Shown: positions 8,472-16,384 of the stretch, piece after piece
Position numbering within the stretch: position 1 is the stretch's first letter
How the letters are laid out: each line of letters starts with the position of its first letter
From: Bradyrhizobium uaiense
GTDB lineage: Bacteria > Pseudomonadota > Alphaproteobacteria > Rhizobiales > Xanthobacteraceae
Reading direction: 5' to 3'
DNA length: 64,000 nt
Assembly: GCF_010811875.1 (NCBI RefSeq)
Contig: NZ_VKHP01000003.1
Coordinates: 40,747 to 104,746, forward strand
Position numbers and translations under genes: made by a program
The notes under the pieces: generated by a model
The model's database searches: none
The model's input: only the letters and a program-made list of their open reading frames with translations
Told to the model about the DNA's origin: nothing

Positions 8472-10919
8472 GTGATCCGTTCCTCCCGCGCAGGCACATT
8501 GCGATCGACGGCGCTGGCGACGAGCCTCGCGCTCGTTGTCGGCCTTGCCGCCATCACGGCCGATGCATGGGCCGCCGAGGATGCTCCGGCCGCCAAGCCG
8601 GCGACCCAGGACACGGCTTCCAAATCCGGTGCTGCGAAGCCTGCCGCGCCAAAGACTGCGGCTTCCAAGACTGCAGCTTCCAAGACCTCAGCTTCGAAGC
8701 CGGCAGCTACCAAGCCAGCCGCAACCAAGAACAGCGAAGCCAAGAGCGGCGAAACCAAGCACAGCACTGCCAAGACCGAAGCTCACAAGGCCGCGGCTCC
8801 GAAAGCCACCGAATCCAAGAGCACCACATCCAAGACCAGCCCGTCAAAGACCAGTGCGTCCAAGACCACCGCGTCCAGGCCTGCCTCTCCGGCTGCAACG
8901 GGAACGGTCTCGAGCAGGTCGGTGCCCGCCCCCGCGCTGGTTCCGGCGACCCGCCAGCACGCCGCACCCGCCGTGCGCAAGCCGGTGCTGCCTGCAGCCG
9001 TGGCCGCGACATCGTCGACGTCGCAGTCGGACAAGGAAGCGCTCGCAAGCGTCGTCGAGCTGCTGCGCAAGCGCAAGCCGTCGGATGCCACCGAGGCCGA
9101 GGCCTCGATCTCCGATCCGGTCGCCCGCAAGCTTGCCGAATGGCTGATCCTGCGCAGCGAGGACAATGGTGCTTCGGTCGAGCGCTACCGCGCCTTCCTC
9201 GACGCCAATCCGAGCTGGCCCTCACAGACCTTCCTGCGTCGCCGCATCGAGGCCTCGCTGTGGGACGACCATCGCGACGACTCCGCGGTCTGGGCCTGGT
9301 TCCAGAATGAATCGCCGGTGTCGGCCAAGGGCCGGCTCGCGCTCGCCAAGGTGATGATCGGACGCGGCGACCGCGGCAATGCCGAGCGGCTGGTGCGCGA
9401 GGCCTGGCGCAACGATCCGATGAGCGAGGACACCGAAACCACCGCGCTCGATCTGTTCGGCTCGTTCCTGACCGCCGGCGACCACAAGGCGCGCATGGAC
9501 ACTATGCTCTACGGCACCGACAACGAAGCCGCCGGCATCCGCGCGGCCAGGCGTCTCGGCTCCGGCTATCTGGCGCTCGCCAAGGCGCGCATCGCGGCCA
9601 ACCGCAAGGGCTCGAACCTGCGCGCACTCATCGAGGCGGTGCCGAGCGAACTCTCCGGCGACACCGGCTATCTGTTCGCCAAGATCCAGCTGCTCCGCCG
9701 CGAGGAGAAATTCGCCGAAGCCGCGCGGCTGATGCTGAGCGCGCCGAAGGACGCTTCGCGTCTCTTCAACGTCGACGAATGGTGGGTCGAGCGCCGGCTG
9801 CTGGCGCGCAAGATGATCGACGTCAACGAGTTCCGCACCGCCTATCTGATCGCGCGCGACGCGGCGCTGCCCGCTCGCGACATCTACAAGACCGAGCAGG
9901 AATTCACCTCGGGCTGGATCGCGCTGCGCTTTCTCAATGACCCCGCGCTCGCCTCCCAGCATTTCGCGCGGATCGGCGTGGGCAGCGCCAACCCGACCGC
10001 GCTCGCGCGTGCCGGCTATTGGCAGGGCCGCGCCGCGGAGGCCGCCGGCCGAAGCCAGGAGGCGCGCGCGGCCTACGCACGCGCAGCCGAACAATCCACC
10101 AGTTATTACGGCCAGCTCGCGCGCGCAAAACTCGGCCTGCCGCAGATCGAGCTGAACAGCGCTCCGCGCGGCCGTGGCACCGATCGGCTGGAGATCGTCC
10201 GTGCGGTCGCCCTGCTCTACGAAATCGACGCGCGCGAGCTCGCGATTCCGATCTTCGGCGACCTCGGCGACAATGGCGATCCGGAAGCGCTGGCCGGCCT
10301 CGGCGAGCTTACAGCGCGCCATGGCGACGCCCGCGGCATGCTGCTGATGGGCAAGGCCGCGCTCAATCGCGGGCTGCCGTTCGATCACTACGCCTATCCG
10401 GTCAACGGCATCCCCTCCTTCCGCCAGGTCGGCCCCGAGGTCGAGCAAAGCGTCGTCTACGCGATTGCGCGCCAAGAGAGCGCGTTCAACCCGGCCGTGG
10501 TGTCGCCGGCCCAGGCCTATGGCCTGATGCAGGTGACGCCGGACGCCGGACGCTATGTCTGCAAGCGTGCCGGCATCGGCTTCGACCTCAACCGGATGAA
10601 GACCGACCCGGTCTACAATGCGACGCTCGGCGCGGCCGAGCTCGGCGGCCTGCTCGAGGACTATCGCGGCTCCTACATCCTGACCTTCGCCGCCTACAAT
10701 GCCGGTCGCGGCAGCGTGAAGAAGTGGATCGAGCGCTATGGCGATCCGCGCGATCCCAAGGTCGATGCGGTCGACTGGGTCGAACTGATTCCGTTCTCCG
10801 AGACCCGGAATTACGTCCAGCGGATCATGGAGAACCTGCAGGTCTATCGCGCCCGCTTCGGCGGCGGCACCCGTTTGCAGATCGAGGCCGACCTCCACCG
10901 CGGCACCAGCGCGGAATGA
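8472..10919 (+). CDS. Exported soluble lytic murein transglycosylase (Slt70-like) with low-complexity N-terminal segment
   Basis: The enzyme should cleave the MurNAc-GlcNAc bond of peptidoglycan non-hydrolytically in the periplasm. I start at the GTG at 8472: AGAGGA lies 6 nt upstream, and the next 35 codons form a signal peptide ending ADAWA. Residues about 35-140 are a Lys/Ala/Ser/Thr-rich low-complexity stretch with many SKT, PAAT and AAPK units. Then follow a long alpha-helical superhelix region and a C-terminal SLT domain with catalytic Glu669 in RQESAFNP and the GLMQVTPDAG and AAYNAG motifs. The length, 815 residues, exceeds Slt70 mainly because of the low-complexity insert. Confidence 0.92.
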   Translation: MIRSSRAGTLRSTALATSLALVVGLAAITADAWAAEDAPAAKPATQDTASKSGAAKPAAPKTAASKTAASKTSASKPAATKPAATKNSEAKSGETKHSTAKTEAHKAAAPKATESKSTTSKTSPSKTSASKTTASRPASPAATGTVSSRSVPAPALVPATRQHAAPAVRKPVLPAAVAATSSTSQSDKEALASVVELLRKRKPSDATEAEASISDPVARKLAEWLILRSEDNGASVERYRAFLDANPSWPSQTFLRRRIEASLWDDHRDDSAVWAWFQNESPVSAKGRLALAKVMIGRGDRGNAERLVREAWRNDPMSEDTETTALDLFGSFLTAGDHKARMDTMLYGTDNEAAGIRAARRLGSGYLALAKARIAANRKGSNLRALIEAVPSELSGDTGYLFAKIQLLRREEKFAEAARLMLSAPKDASRLFNVDEWWVERRLLARKMIDVNEFRTAYLIARDAALPARDIYKTEQEFTSGWIALRFLNDPALASQHFARIGVGSANPTALARAGYWQGRAAEAAGRSQEARAAYARAAEQSTSYYGQLARAKLGLPQIELNSAPRGRGTDRLEIVRAVALLYEIDARELAIPIFGDLGDNGDPEALAGLGELTARHGDARGMLLMGKAALNRGLPFDHYAYPVNGIPSFRQVGPEVEQSVVYAIARQESAFNPAVVSPAQAYGLMQVTPDAGRYVCKRAGIGFDLNRMKTDPVYNATLGAAELGGLLEDYRGSYILTFAAYNAGRGSVKKWIERYGDPRDPKVDAVDWVELIPFSETRNYVQRIMENLQVYRARFGGGTRLQIEADLHRGTSAE

Positions 10920-11159
10920 GTCGGCGCAAGGCGGTTTTCAACAGCCTTGCGACGGACCTGACGAGAACTCAACATAACCCGTTGTTATAACTTATATTTC
11001 CAGAATTCGCCCGATCCCCCACACCCAAATCGGCACTCTAGATAGAGCCTCGGCGCCCGCTCCGGGGCGGCCGGCGGCCGAGTTGCCACCAAATCACCTT
11101 GTCGCAATCTGAATCTGCCGCTTGCGGCTCAGCGTCCTCTCGGGCATATCGGCGCCATT

Positions 11160-11252
11160 GGAGAGGTGGCCGAGTGGCTGAAGGCAACGCTTTGCTAAAG
11201 CGTCATACGGTCTCAAGCTGTATCGAGGGTTCGAATCCCTCCCTCTCCGCCA
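11160..11252 (+). tRNA. tRNA-Ser (anticodon GCU)
   Basis: The 7-bp acceptor stem GGAGAGG pairs with CCTCTCC, followed by discriminator G and an encoded CCA at 11250-11252. The anticodon loop TTGCTAA lies between ACGCT and AGCGT, putting GCT at 11194-11196, which reads AGC and AGU serine codons. A long variable arm, as in all tRNA-Ser, precedes the GGTTCGAATCC T arm. No duplicated tRNA 3' end was noticed nearby. Confidence 0.97.
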
Positions 11253-11420
11253 TATCGCCTTGATATAGCTGACATATTTCGCGCTTCGCCCTCCTTGAGC
11301 CGCGCGATCAATGGGAGGCCTCTGAAAATGGAGGCCAATCGTGCTCAAACCGAACAGAGCGTTCAAAATATAGAGAAGGTCAGGCGCCGCCAGACGGGAG
11401 CTGACCACTCGTTGGCGCGC

Positions 11421-11792
11421 TTAGAACTTTCGTCCGTCAGATTCCATTTTCTTGCATTCCCCGCTGACCGTAAGGGATTTTCCTCCCGACGACAGGGTCT
11501 TGGTAGCTTTGCCCGACTGTCGGGAAATCATGATCGAAAGCGAAGCTGCCTGCTCTTTTCCATCGATCGTAATGTTTGCCGGGCCATCGAAGGAGAACGA
11601 ATCTTGGTCCAATCTCCAGCCTCTCGCCGTATCAATGTAGTATTGAACGATCGAGGCGGCCATGTTCCAACCATCAGTTGAAGCCGTTGGAAAATCGCAC
11701 TCCAGTGCTGGGACCTGAGTTTGCGCGCTCCCCTCCAGAGGGAACGCGGCCAAGGCAATAAGTGACAGAAGCCCATTTCGTATGACTTGCAC
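11421..11792 (-). CDS. Hypothetical exported protein, 123 residues
   Basis: I do not recognise this protein. The start is taken at the GTG at 11792, which has GGGGAG 7 nt upstream. It then begins VQVIRNGLLSLIALAAF and has a signal peptide ending near EGSAQ, so the mature protein (about 100 residues) should be periplasmic. Two cysteines, in ALECDF and SGECKK, could form a disulfide. The rest looks like a beta-rich small domain. It converges on the tRNA-Ser gene. An intrinsic terminator lies about 120 nt upstream of its start, so expression may depend on read-through. Confidence 0.62.
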   Translation of the reverse strand: MQVIRNGLLSLIALAAFPLEGSAQTQVPALECDFPTASTDGWNMAASIVQYYIDTARGWRLDQDSFSFDGPANITIDGKEQAASLSIMISRQSGKATKTLSSGGKSLTVSGECKKMESDGRKF

Positions 11793-11911
11793 GTATACAC
11801 TCCCCGAAGCTCCCCTATGGGTGCCCCGGCAACATACCGCGGGGTGAGCGCTCACCAAAGACGGAATACTTCCAAGGGCGCCCCGAATTTCCGACACGGC
11901 GAGGCCCCAAA

Positions 11912-11936
11912 GAAAAGCCCCCAGCGCTCCTGGGGC
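11912..11936 (-). terminator. Orphan intrinsic terminator upstream of the 123-residue gene
   Basis: On the minus strand a GC-rich hairpin (GCCCCAG ... CTGGGGGC, loop about 5 nt) is followed by TTTTCTTT. No minus-strand gene was found upstream that it would end, so it may terminate a small RNA starting around 12.0-12.1 kb or act as an attenuator in the leader of the exported-protein gene. Confidence 0.6.
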
Positions 11937-12118
11937 CCGCTCGGGGCACAGTGGACGTGTCTAATAAGGGCGATCGCTGGCAGCAAGCTCGGCCTGGACC
12001 GGCATTCACCTCCGCGTGAATGAAACATCATTTTCAGCGCCTCGAAGCGAGCGCGCAACAAACCGCGCCCAACCTCGCTGCATTGTCTTCTTCACCTGAA
12101 CATTTCCGGAGCAAGGCC

Positions 12119-12400
12119 ATGCAGCACGACAATGGCATTCAATTCCAGGATCTCGACCAGGTTTTGCGTAACGCCCAGCTTCGTCGCTTCGCCGACCTGA
12201 GACCTTGGCTAGGGCAGCGCTTCGCATCCAAGGCAGGCAGGCTCGTCATCGCAACTTCACTTGCTTGCATGGTCGTTGTGCTGGCGATGGTTGCTGCCCC
12301 ACGGCCGGTCTCGAGCGCTGCCCTTGGCAGCGAGTGGCAATGCAGCAAGGCGGCGTTTGTGTTGACGACCTGTCGTCAAGCCGAACCTGCGCGCTCCTAG
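12119..12400 (+). CDS. Hypothetical small membrane-anchored protein, 93 residues
   Basis: The family is not recognised. I start at the ATG at 12119 (GGAG 8 nt upstream) rather than an in-frame ATG 33 codons earlier that has no ribosome binding site. Residues 1-40 are polar and probably cytoplasmic (MQHDNGIQFQDLDQVLRNAQ). One membrane segment follows (LVIATSLACMVVVLAMVAA), then a short external tail with two cysteines (EWQCSK and LTTCRQ) that could pair. It is one of several small envelope proteins following tRNA-Ser. Confidence 0.6.
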   Translation: MQHDNGIQFQDLDQVLRNAQLRRFADLRPWLGQRFASKAGRLVIATSLACMVVVLAMVAAPRPVSSAALGSEWQCSKAAFVLTTCRQAEPARS

Positions 12401-12492
12401 CGGGGTCATTTGGCTGGCGAAACCGTTTGCCCGCCGAACCGTAACTGGAGCGCCGGCCTATTTCTTCCATTTTGGTGCTACGGGCCGGCTGG

Positions 12493-12524
12493 GGCCGTTC
12501 GGTCTTTCCCAGTCACGAACGGCC
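12493..12524 (+). terminator. Hairpin after the 93-residue membrane protein
   Basis: A perfect 9-bp stem GGCCGTTCG / CGAACGGCC with a loop of about 14 nt lies 92 nt after the stop codon. There is no strong T-run, so it may be a processing or weak termination site. Confidence 0.35.
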
Positions 12525-12661
12525 TCACTCTTGAGCCCTATCCATGAGCTGCGTTGTCAGCTTCCCCCCGGCTTGATTATTTGGCATCACCAAGAGATCG
12601 AGAGGCCGCCCCGAGGCCATCCGTCGGCTGGTCGGGATCGGGCTAAAGGCGACGACATAAG

Positions 12662-13342
12662 ATGAATGGCCCAAGCCGCGGTCTCAAGATAGCGATCTGC
12701 CTCGCACTGGCTATTGTTCTGCCTGCTGCGCAGACCCCGCCGACGGCGCATTCGCGGGACGAACGGCGTGTGATCGACAAGGAATGTCGCGATGTCTTGC
12801 CTGTGCAGGCAAAGATACGGGCGTGCCTCAGCCTGCTGAGCGATCGACGGCTCTCGACCGCCTATCTTGCTCCGATCAACGGCGAAATATCGAGCACGTT
12901 CCAAAGCTTGCGGGACTACGACAACGCCATAAAATACAAGAAGATCGAAATCGAGCGCGCGAACACCGCGGTGGAGCAACCTTCTCGTTCGAGCGAAGCA
13001 CTTCCTGCAAGTCTTGGCGCGATGTCCCTGCGTTACATGCAGCTCGGGACACTCCAGTCGCTCAACCGCCTCACCAACTTCGCCAATCAGTCGGATGAAG
13101 CACGCCGCGGCGCCACCGAGGAGCGAAACAACTACAATCTGGCGCTTTCATACAACCCGATGAACTACAGGGCATATCGATACCGGGCTGAAATTCGCAG
13201 CCTGTTCTGCGAGAGCGCGTCCGCCGCTCTGGACATAGAGGCCGCGGTCAGGTTTGCCGAACAGGCTGGAGATCAGGACGCCGCTCGCGACTACAAGCGC
13301 GTCACGCTAAGCCCCTGCATCCCGGCGTGGCGGCGAGACTAG
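12662..13342 (+). CDS. Hypothetical exported helical (TPR-like) protein, 226 residues
   Basis: The function is unknown. The N-terminus (MNGPSRGLKIAICLALAIVL) looks like a signal peptide with cleavage near residue 30. The mature region has cysteines in KECRD, RACLS, LFCES and LSPCIP and several amphipathic helices. The segment YNLALSYNPMNYRAYRYRAE resembles a tetratricopeptide repeat, so a protein-binding role is possible, but this is inference. The gene lies alone on the plus strand, with about 260 bp upstream that carry only the hairpin. Confidence 0.6.
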   Translation: MNGPSRGLKIAICLALAIVLPAAQTPPTAHSRDERRVIDKECRDVLPVQAKIRACLSLLSDRRLSTAYLAPINGEISSTFQSLRDYDNAIKYKKIEIERANTAVEQPSRSSEALPASLGAMSLRYMQLGTLQSLNRLTNFANQSDEARRGATEERNNYNLALSYNPMNYRAYRYRAEIRSLFCESASAALDIEAAVRFAEQAGDQDAARDYKRVTLSPCIPAWRRD

Positions 13343-13506
13343 TCCGCGGGGCCATCAGACTGTCGCCCCCGGCGACATACCCGCGCCACACCGCCCCGAC
13401 CGTACTCTTACGGACCCGCTATTGGCAGGCAACTTGCGACGCATCCGCGAATAGTTCGGCGCCAGCTGTTCCCGGTGTGCCGAACTCAGACATTCGGAGC
13501 ACGCAA

Positions 13507-13788
13507 ATGAACATGCATCATCGTTTTGAGACAGCCCGCGGAGGCACTGGACGAGAGTCGACGATCAGCAAGATGCTGTCTGATCTTGTCCTGGCCTGCC
13601 AGCAGATCGAAGCCGACATCGCGACCGAGGAAGAGCGCACGGGAGTTCACGACCGGTCGGACGCAAGGTATCCGATCTTGGCAAGGTCGCTCATTGAGCG
13701 GTACGCCAATCTCAAGGGGACCATCGCCACACTCGAAAAGCGCGTCACCGAAGTATCCCGGCACAAGCTGATCACCGACGCGGCATAG
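13507..13788 (+). CDS. Hypothetical helical protein, 93 residues
   Basis: I do not recognise this protein. The start at 13507 has CGGAG about 7 nt upstream and begins MNMHHRFETARGG; the 60 codons of open frame before it have no such signal. The sequence is hydrophilic and heptad-like (SKMLSDLVLACQQIEADIA, then LIERYANLKGTIATLEKRV), so a two-helix coiled coil without a signal peptide is likely. A convergent small exported protein follows directly on the other strand. Confidence 0.55.
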   Translation: MNMHHRFETARGGTGRESTISKMLSDLVLACQQIEADIATEEERTGVHDRSDARYPILARSLIERYANLKGTIATLEKRVTEVSRHKLITDAA

Positions 13789-13814
13789 CTTTGAAATCAC
13801 ACGCTCAGAAGCAA

Positions 13815-13839
13815 AGGGGCCCGCTGGAAGCAGGCCCCT
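13815..13839 (-). terminator. Intrinsic terminator after the Cys-rich exported protein
   Basis: AGGGGCCTGC and GCGGGCCCCT form a 10-bp stem with one mismatch and a 5-nt loop, followed on the minus strand by TTTGCTT. It lies immediately downstream of the stop at 13846. Confidence 0.65.
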
Positions 13840-13845
13840 GGCATC

Positions 13846-14070
13846 TTACTGGATCCCGATGCACTGCCGCTTGCCGTCGTTGGGGCAGTAGAAGCAGGCT
13901 TTCGAGGAGCACCCCGACAGGTCTCCGGCCTTGTTCAGGGTGTAGTTGCAGCCTGCGGTTCGGTCGCACGCCTTGACGACTGCCCCAATGGGGGCGGCGG
14001 ACGCCGACTGACCGAACGTGAACAAAGCAATCGCAGTTGCAACGGCGAAGCTCACTGTAATTGAACGCAT
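13846..14070 (-). CDS. Small exported cysteine-rich protein, 74 residues
   Basis: The family is not recognised. GGAGGAGG lies 6 nt upstream of the ATG, a very strong ribosome binding site, and an intrinsic terminator follows the stop, so this is a complete monocistronic gene. The N-terminus MRSITVSFAVATAIALF is a clear signal peptide ending GQSASA. The mature protein of about 50 residues carries six cysteines (KACDR, GCNYT, SGCSS, KACFYC, RQCIG), consistent with a disulfide-stabilised periplasmic or secreted peptide. A role in signalling, inhibition or metal binding is possible but unproven. Confidence 0.75.
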   Translation of the reverse strand: MRSITVSFAVATAIALFTFGQSASAAPIGAVVKACDRTAGCNYTLNKAGDLSGCSSKACFYCPNDGKRQCIGIQ

Positions 14071-14225
14071 GACTTACCCTCCTCCGCATCTGGGCCGACG
14101 CACCATTGCATCGCCTTGGCCAGAACTCTCGCCGAACGGTTCCGGAAGTGATGTGAGGCGGGTCACTCAGGCTCGCGGCCGCCGCCCTGGAGGGATCGAG
14201 GTGATAGAGCGTCGGCGCGCCGCTG

Positions 14226-14465
14226 TCAGCCGCTGCCGCGGGTGGAGGGATCCAGGTTTCGATTCTCACCCGGCGGGATCGGCCCGAAGCCTGGATACCT
14301 GTACCAGCCTGGAGGGGCGACCTGCTCGATCGGACTGATGATGAGGTGCTGCCGCACGCGCCGGTGATGCCCGGTTGCGGCGTCGGCAACCGCACTCGAT
14401 AGGATCACGAGAGACAACGCCAAGGCCAGGGAAATAGGTAAAGAAACACGCAAGGCAGCACACAT
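14226..14465 (-). CDS. Small exported hypothetical protein, 79 residues
   Basis: The start is taken at the ATG at 14465 (MCAALRVSLPISLALALSLV), preceded by GGAG at about 9 nt. A signal peptide ends near SSAVADA. The mature part, about 48 residues, begins basic (TGHHRRVRQH) and then is rich in Pro, Gly and Tyr (PPGWYRYPGFGPIPPGENR). That suggests an extended, possibly wall-associated peptide rather than a globular enzyme. It lies upstream of the Cys-rich gene on the same strand but 155 bp away, so co-transcription is uncertain. Confidence 0.55.
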   Translation of the reverse strand: MCAALRVSLPISLALALSLVILSSAVADAATGHHRRVRQHLIISPIEQVAPPGWYRYPGFGPIPPGENRNLDPSTRGSG

Positions 14466-14575
14466 CGCGATCACTCCGTTTCGCCGAACAAGTGATCGCC
14501 GACCGTAGCCCCCTATTCCGCCCTGGCCTCTCACATGCGATCAAAACAGCGAGATCACCAACCTTGCCTTGCGCC

Positions 14576-15484
14576 CTATCGCGCGTCGCACGCGGTCTTC
14601 AGCGGCCGCGGAAAGGCCTGCGCGCAGGCGACGCCGAGCAGCGCGAGGCCGCCGCCGATGACGTGGAATGACCTCACCGGCTCGCCCAGCATCACGATCG
14701 CGGCTGCGGCCGTCAGCACCGGCAGCAGGTTCATGAAGATCGCGCAGCGGTTCGGACCAAGCTGTGCGACGCCGCGGATCCAGAGGAACGGCAGCACGAC
14801 CGACGCCAGTGCCCCCGCATAGACGATCAGCGGCAAGGTTGCGGCGTTGACCTGCCGCAGCGGCGCCGGTGTCGCGAGGAACGCCGGAAACATCACCGCC
14901 AGCGCACACAGCGCCTGCATATAGGTCGACTGCCATCCGCTGATCGGCAGAGCCCAGCGCTTCAGGAGCACACCGTACAGCGCATAGACGATCGCGGCGA
15001 GCAGCATCAGCGCGTCGCCCGCATGCACGCCGTTTTGCGACAGCGACGACAACTCGCCGCCGCTGACGAGATAGACGAGGCCTGCAAACGACAGCGGCGC
15101 GCCGCAGATCATGCCGAGGGTCGGTCGTTCGCCGAGCAGTACGGCGCTGAGCGCGACCGTCAACAGCGGCGTCAACGCGGTGAAAACGGCCATGTTGGTC
15201 GCGGTGGTGGTTTCGGCCGCGAGATACGACAGGCTCTGGAACAGGCACATCGCAAGGAAGCCGAGGATCGCGAGCGGACCGAGATGCGGCCAGATCGCGC
15301 GGCGATTGCGCCAGGCGGCCAGCGCCACGAACGGCGACATCAGGAGCACTGCGACCAGCAGGCGATAGAAGGTGATCGCCTGCGGACCGATCGTGTGCGC
15401 CGAGAGGCGGGAGACGATGACGTTGCCGGCCCACAGTACGATGGCAACGAAGGGATAGAGAAGTGCAGCATTCTTCTTGAGCAT
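14576..15484 (-). CDS. EamA/DMT-family transporter
   Basis: This is a ten-helix drug/metabolite transporter with two EamA repeats, probably exporting a small metabolite or amino acid. It is 302 residues long from MLKKNAALLYPFVAIVLWAG. The first repeat shows the family FYRLLVAVLLMSP and LTPLLTVALSAVLLGERP signatures; the second ends NLLPVLTAAAAIVMLGEPV. The frame continues to 15520, and no candidate start has a strong ribosome binding site, so the N-terminus is uncertain. It diverges from an AraC regulator across about 95 bp, which suggests regulation by that neighbour. Confidence 0.88.
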   Translation of the reverse strand: MLKKNAALLYPFVAIVLWAGNVIVSRLSAHTIGPQAITFYRLLVAVLLMSPFVALAAWRNRRAIWPHLGPLAILGFLAMCLFQSLSYLAAETTTATNMAVFTALTPLLTVALSAVLLGERPTLGMICGAPLSFAGLVYLVSGGELSSLSQNGVHAGDALMLLAAIVYALYGVLLKRWALPISGWQSTYMQALCALAVMFPAFLATPAPLRQVNAATLPLIVYAGALASVVLPFLWIRGVAQLGPNRCAIFMNLLPVLTAAAAIVMLGEPVRSFHVIGGGLALLGVACAQAFPRPLKTACDAR

Positions 15485-15580
15485 GATCCGGCAGTGCATT
15501 GGTGAAGGACACACCAGCAACTACCTGTCGCGCCGAAGTCCGTCTCACGCTAGAATGACCTCACCTAGCGAGATTGGGAC

Positions 15581-16369
15581 ATGCGAGATGAAGACGTGTT
15601 GGACGAGTTGATCACACGGCACCTCGATTATCACGCCACGGCGCGGCCGATGGCGGCGATGGAGATCGACTATCCGAGCGGCGCGTCGACCGGCCGGCAC
15701 GCGCATCCGCGCGGGCAATTGCTCTACGCCATCGAAGGCGTGATGATCGTGCGCTGCGCGGAGGGAACCTGGGTGGTGCCGCCCAATCGCGCGGTGTGGC
15801 TGGTGGCCGATCTCGAACACGAGGTCCGTATGTGCGGCGCGGTCAAGATCCGCACGGTGTTCGTGGATGCTGACGCGGCGCCCAATCTGCCGCAGGCCAG
15901 CTGCGTGTTCACGGTCTCGCCGCTGCTGCGCGAATTGTTCGTCGCCGCGATGGCTGTCCCGCTGGACTATGCGCCCGCGACCAGCGACGAGCGCCTGATG
16001 CGCGTGCTGCTCGACCAGCTCCGCGAAGTCGACGTGCTGCCGCTACATCTGCCGATGCCGCGCGACAAAAGGCTCGCTCGGATCTGCGCGGCGCTGGTGA
16101 GCCGCCCGGACGATGCCTCGACCGCCGAGCAGTGGGCGCACCGCTTGAAGCTGACGGCGAAGACGATCCATCGTCTGTTCGCCAAGGAGACCGGCATGAC
16201 CTTCGGCGAATGGCGTCAGCAGGCCCGTCTGCTGTTCGCGCTCGAACGGCTCGCGCAGGGCGCGCGCGTGGTCGATGTCGCGCTCGATGCCGGCTATGCC
16301 AGCCAGAGCGCCTTCGCCGCGATGTTCCGCAAGCATTTCGGCGTGCCGCCCAACGCGTTCTATCGATAG
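15581..16369 (+). CDS. AraC-family regulator with N-terminal cupin domain
   Basis: This is a 262-residue transcription factor. The N-terminal half is a cupin sensor (HAHPRGQLLYAIEG, then VVPPNRAVWLVADLEHEV). The C-terminal half carries two helix-turn-helix motifs, ending in the AraC signature DVALDAGYASQSAFAAMFRKHFGVPP. Proteins of this layout often control an adjacent efflux gene, and the divergent DMT transporter is the obvious target. No clear direct repeat was identified in the intergenic region. Confidence 0.9.
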   Translation: MRDEDVLDELITRHLDYHATARPMAAMEIDYPSGASTGRHAHPRGQLLYAIEGVMIVRCAEGTWVVPPNRAVWLVADLEHEVRMCGAVKIRTVFVDADAAPNLPQASCVFTVSPLLRELFVAAMAVPLDYAPATSDERLMRVLLDQLREVDVLPLHLPMPRDKRLARICAALVSRPDDASTAEQWAHRLKLTAKTIHRLFAKETGMTFGEWRQQARLLFALERLAQGARVVDVALDAGYASQSAFAAMFRKHFGVPPNAFYR

Positions 16370-16384
16370 GCCGTCGCGGCCGAA

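Noticed and set aside
11160..14540. Integrated element at tRNA-Ser
   Set aside because: No integrase, no phage-like genes and no second copy of the tRNA 3' end were seen, so I do not call a mobile element.
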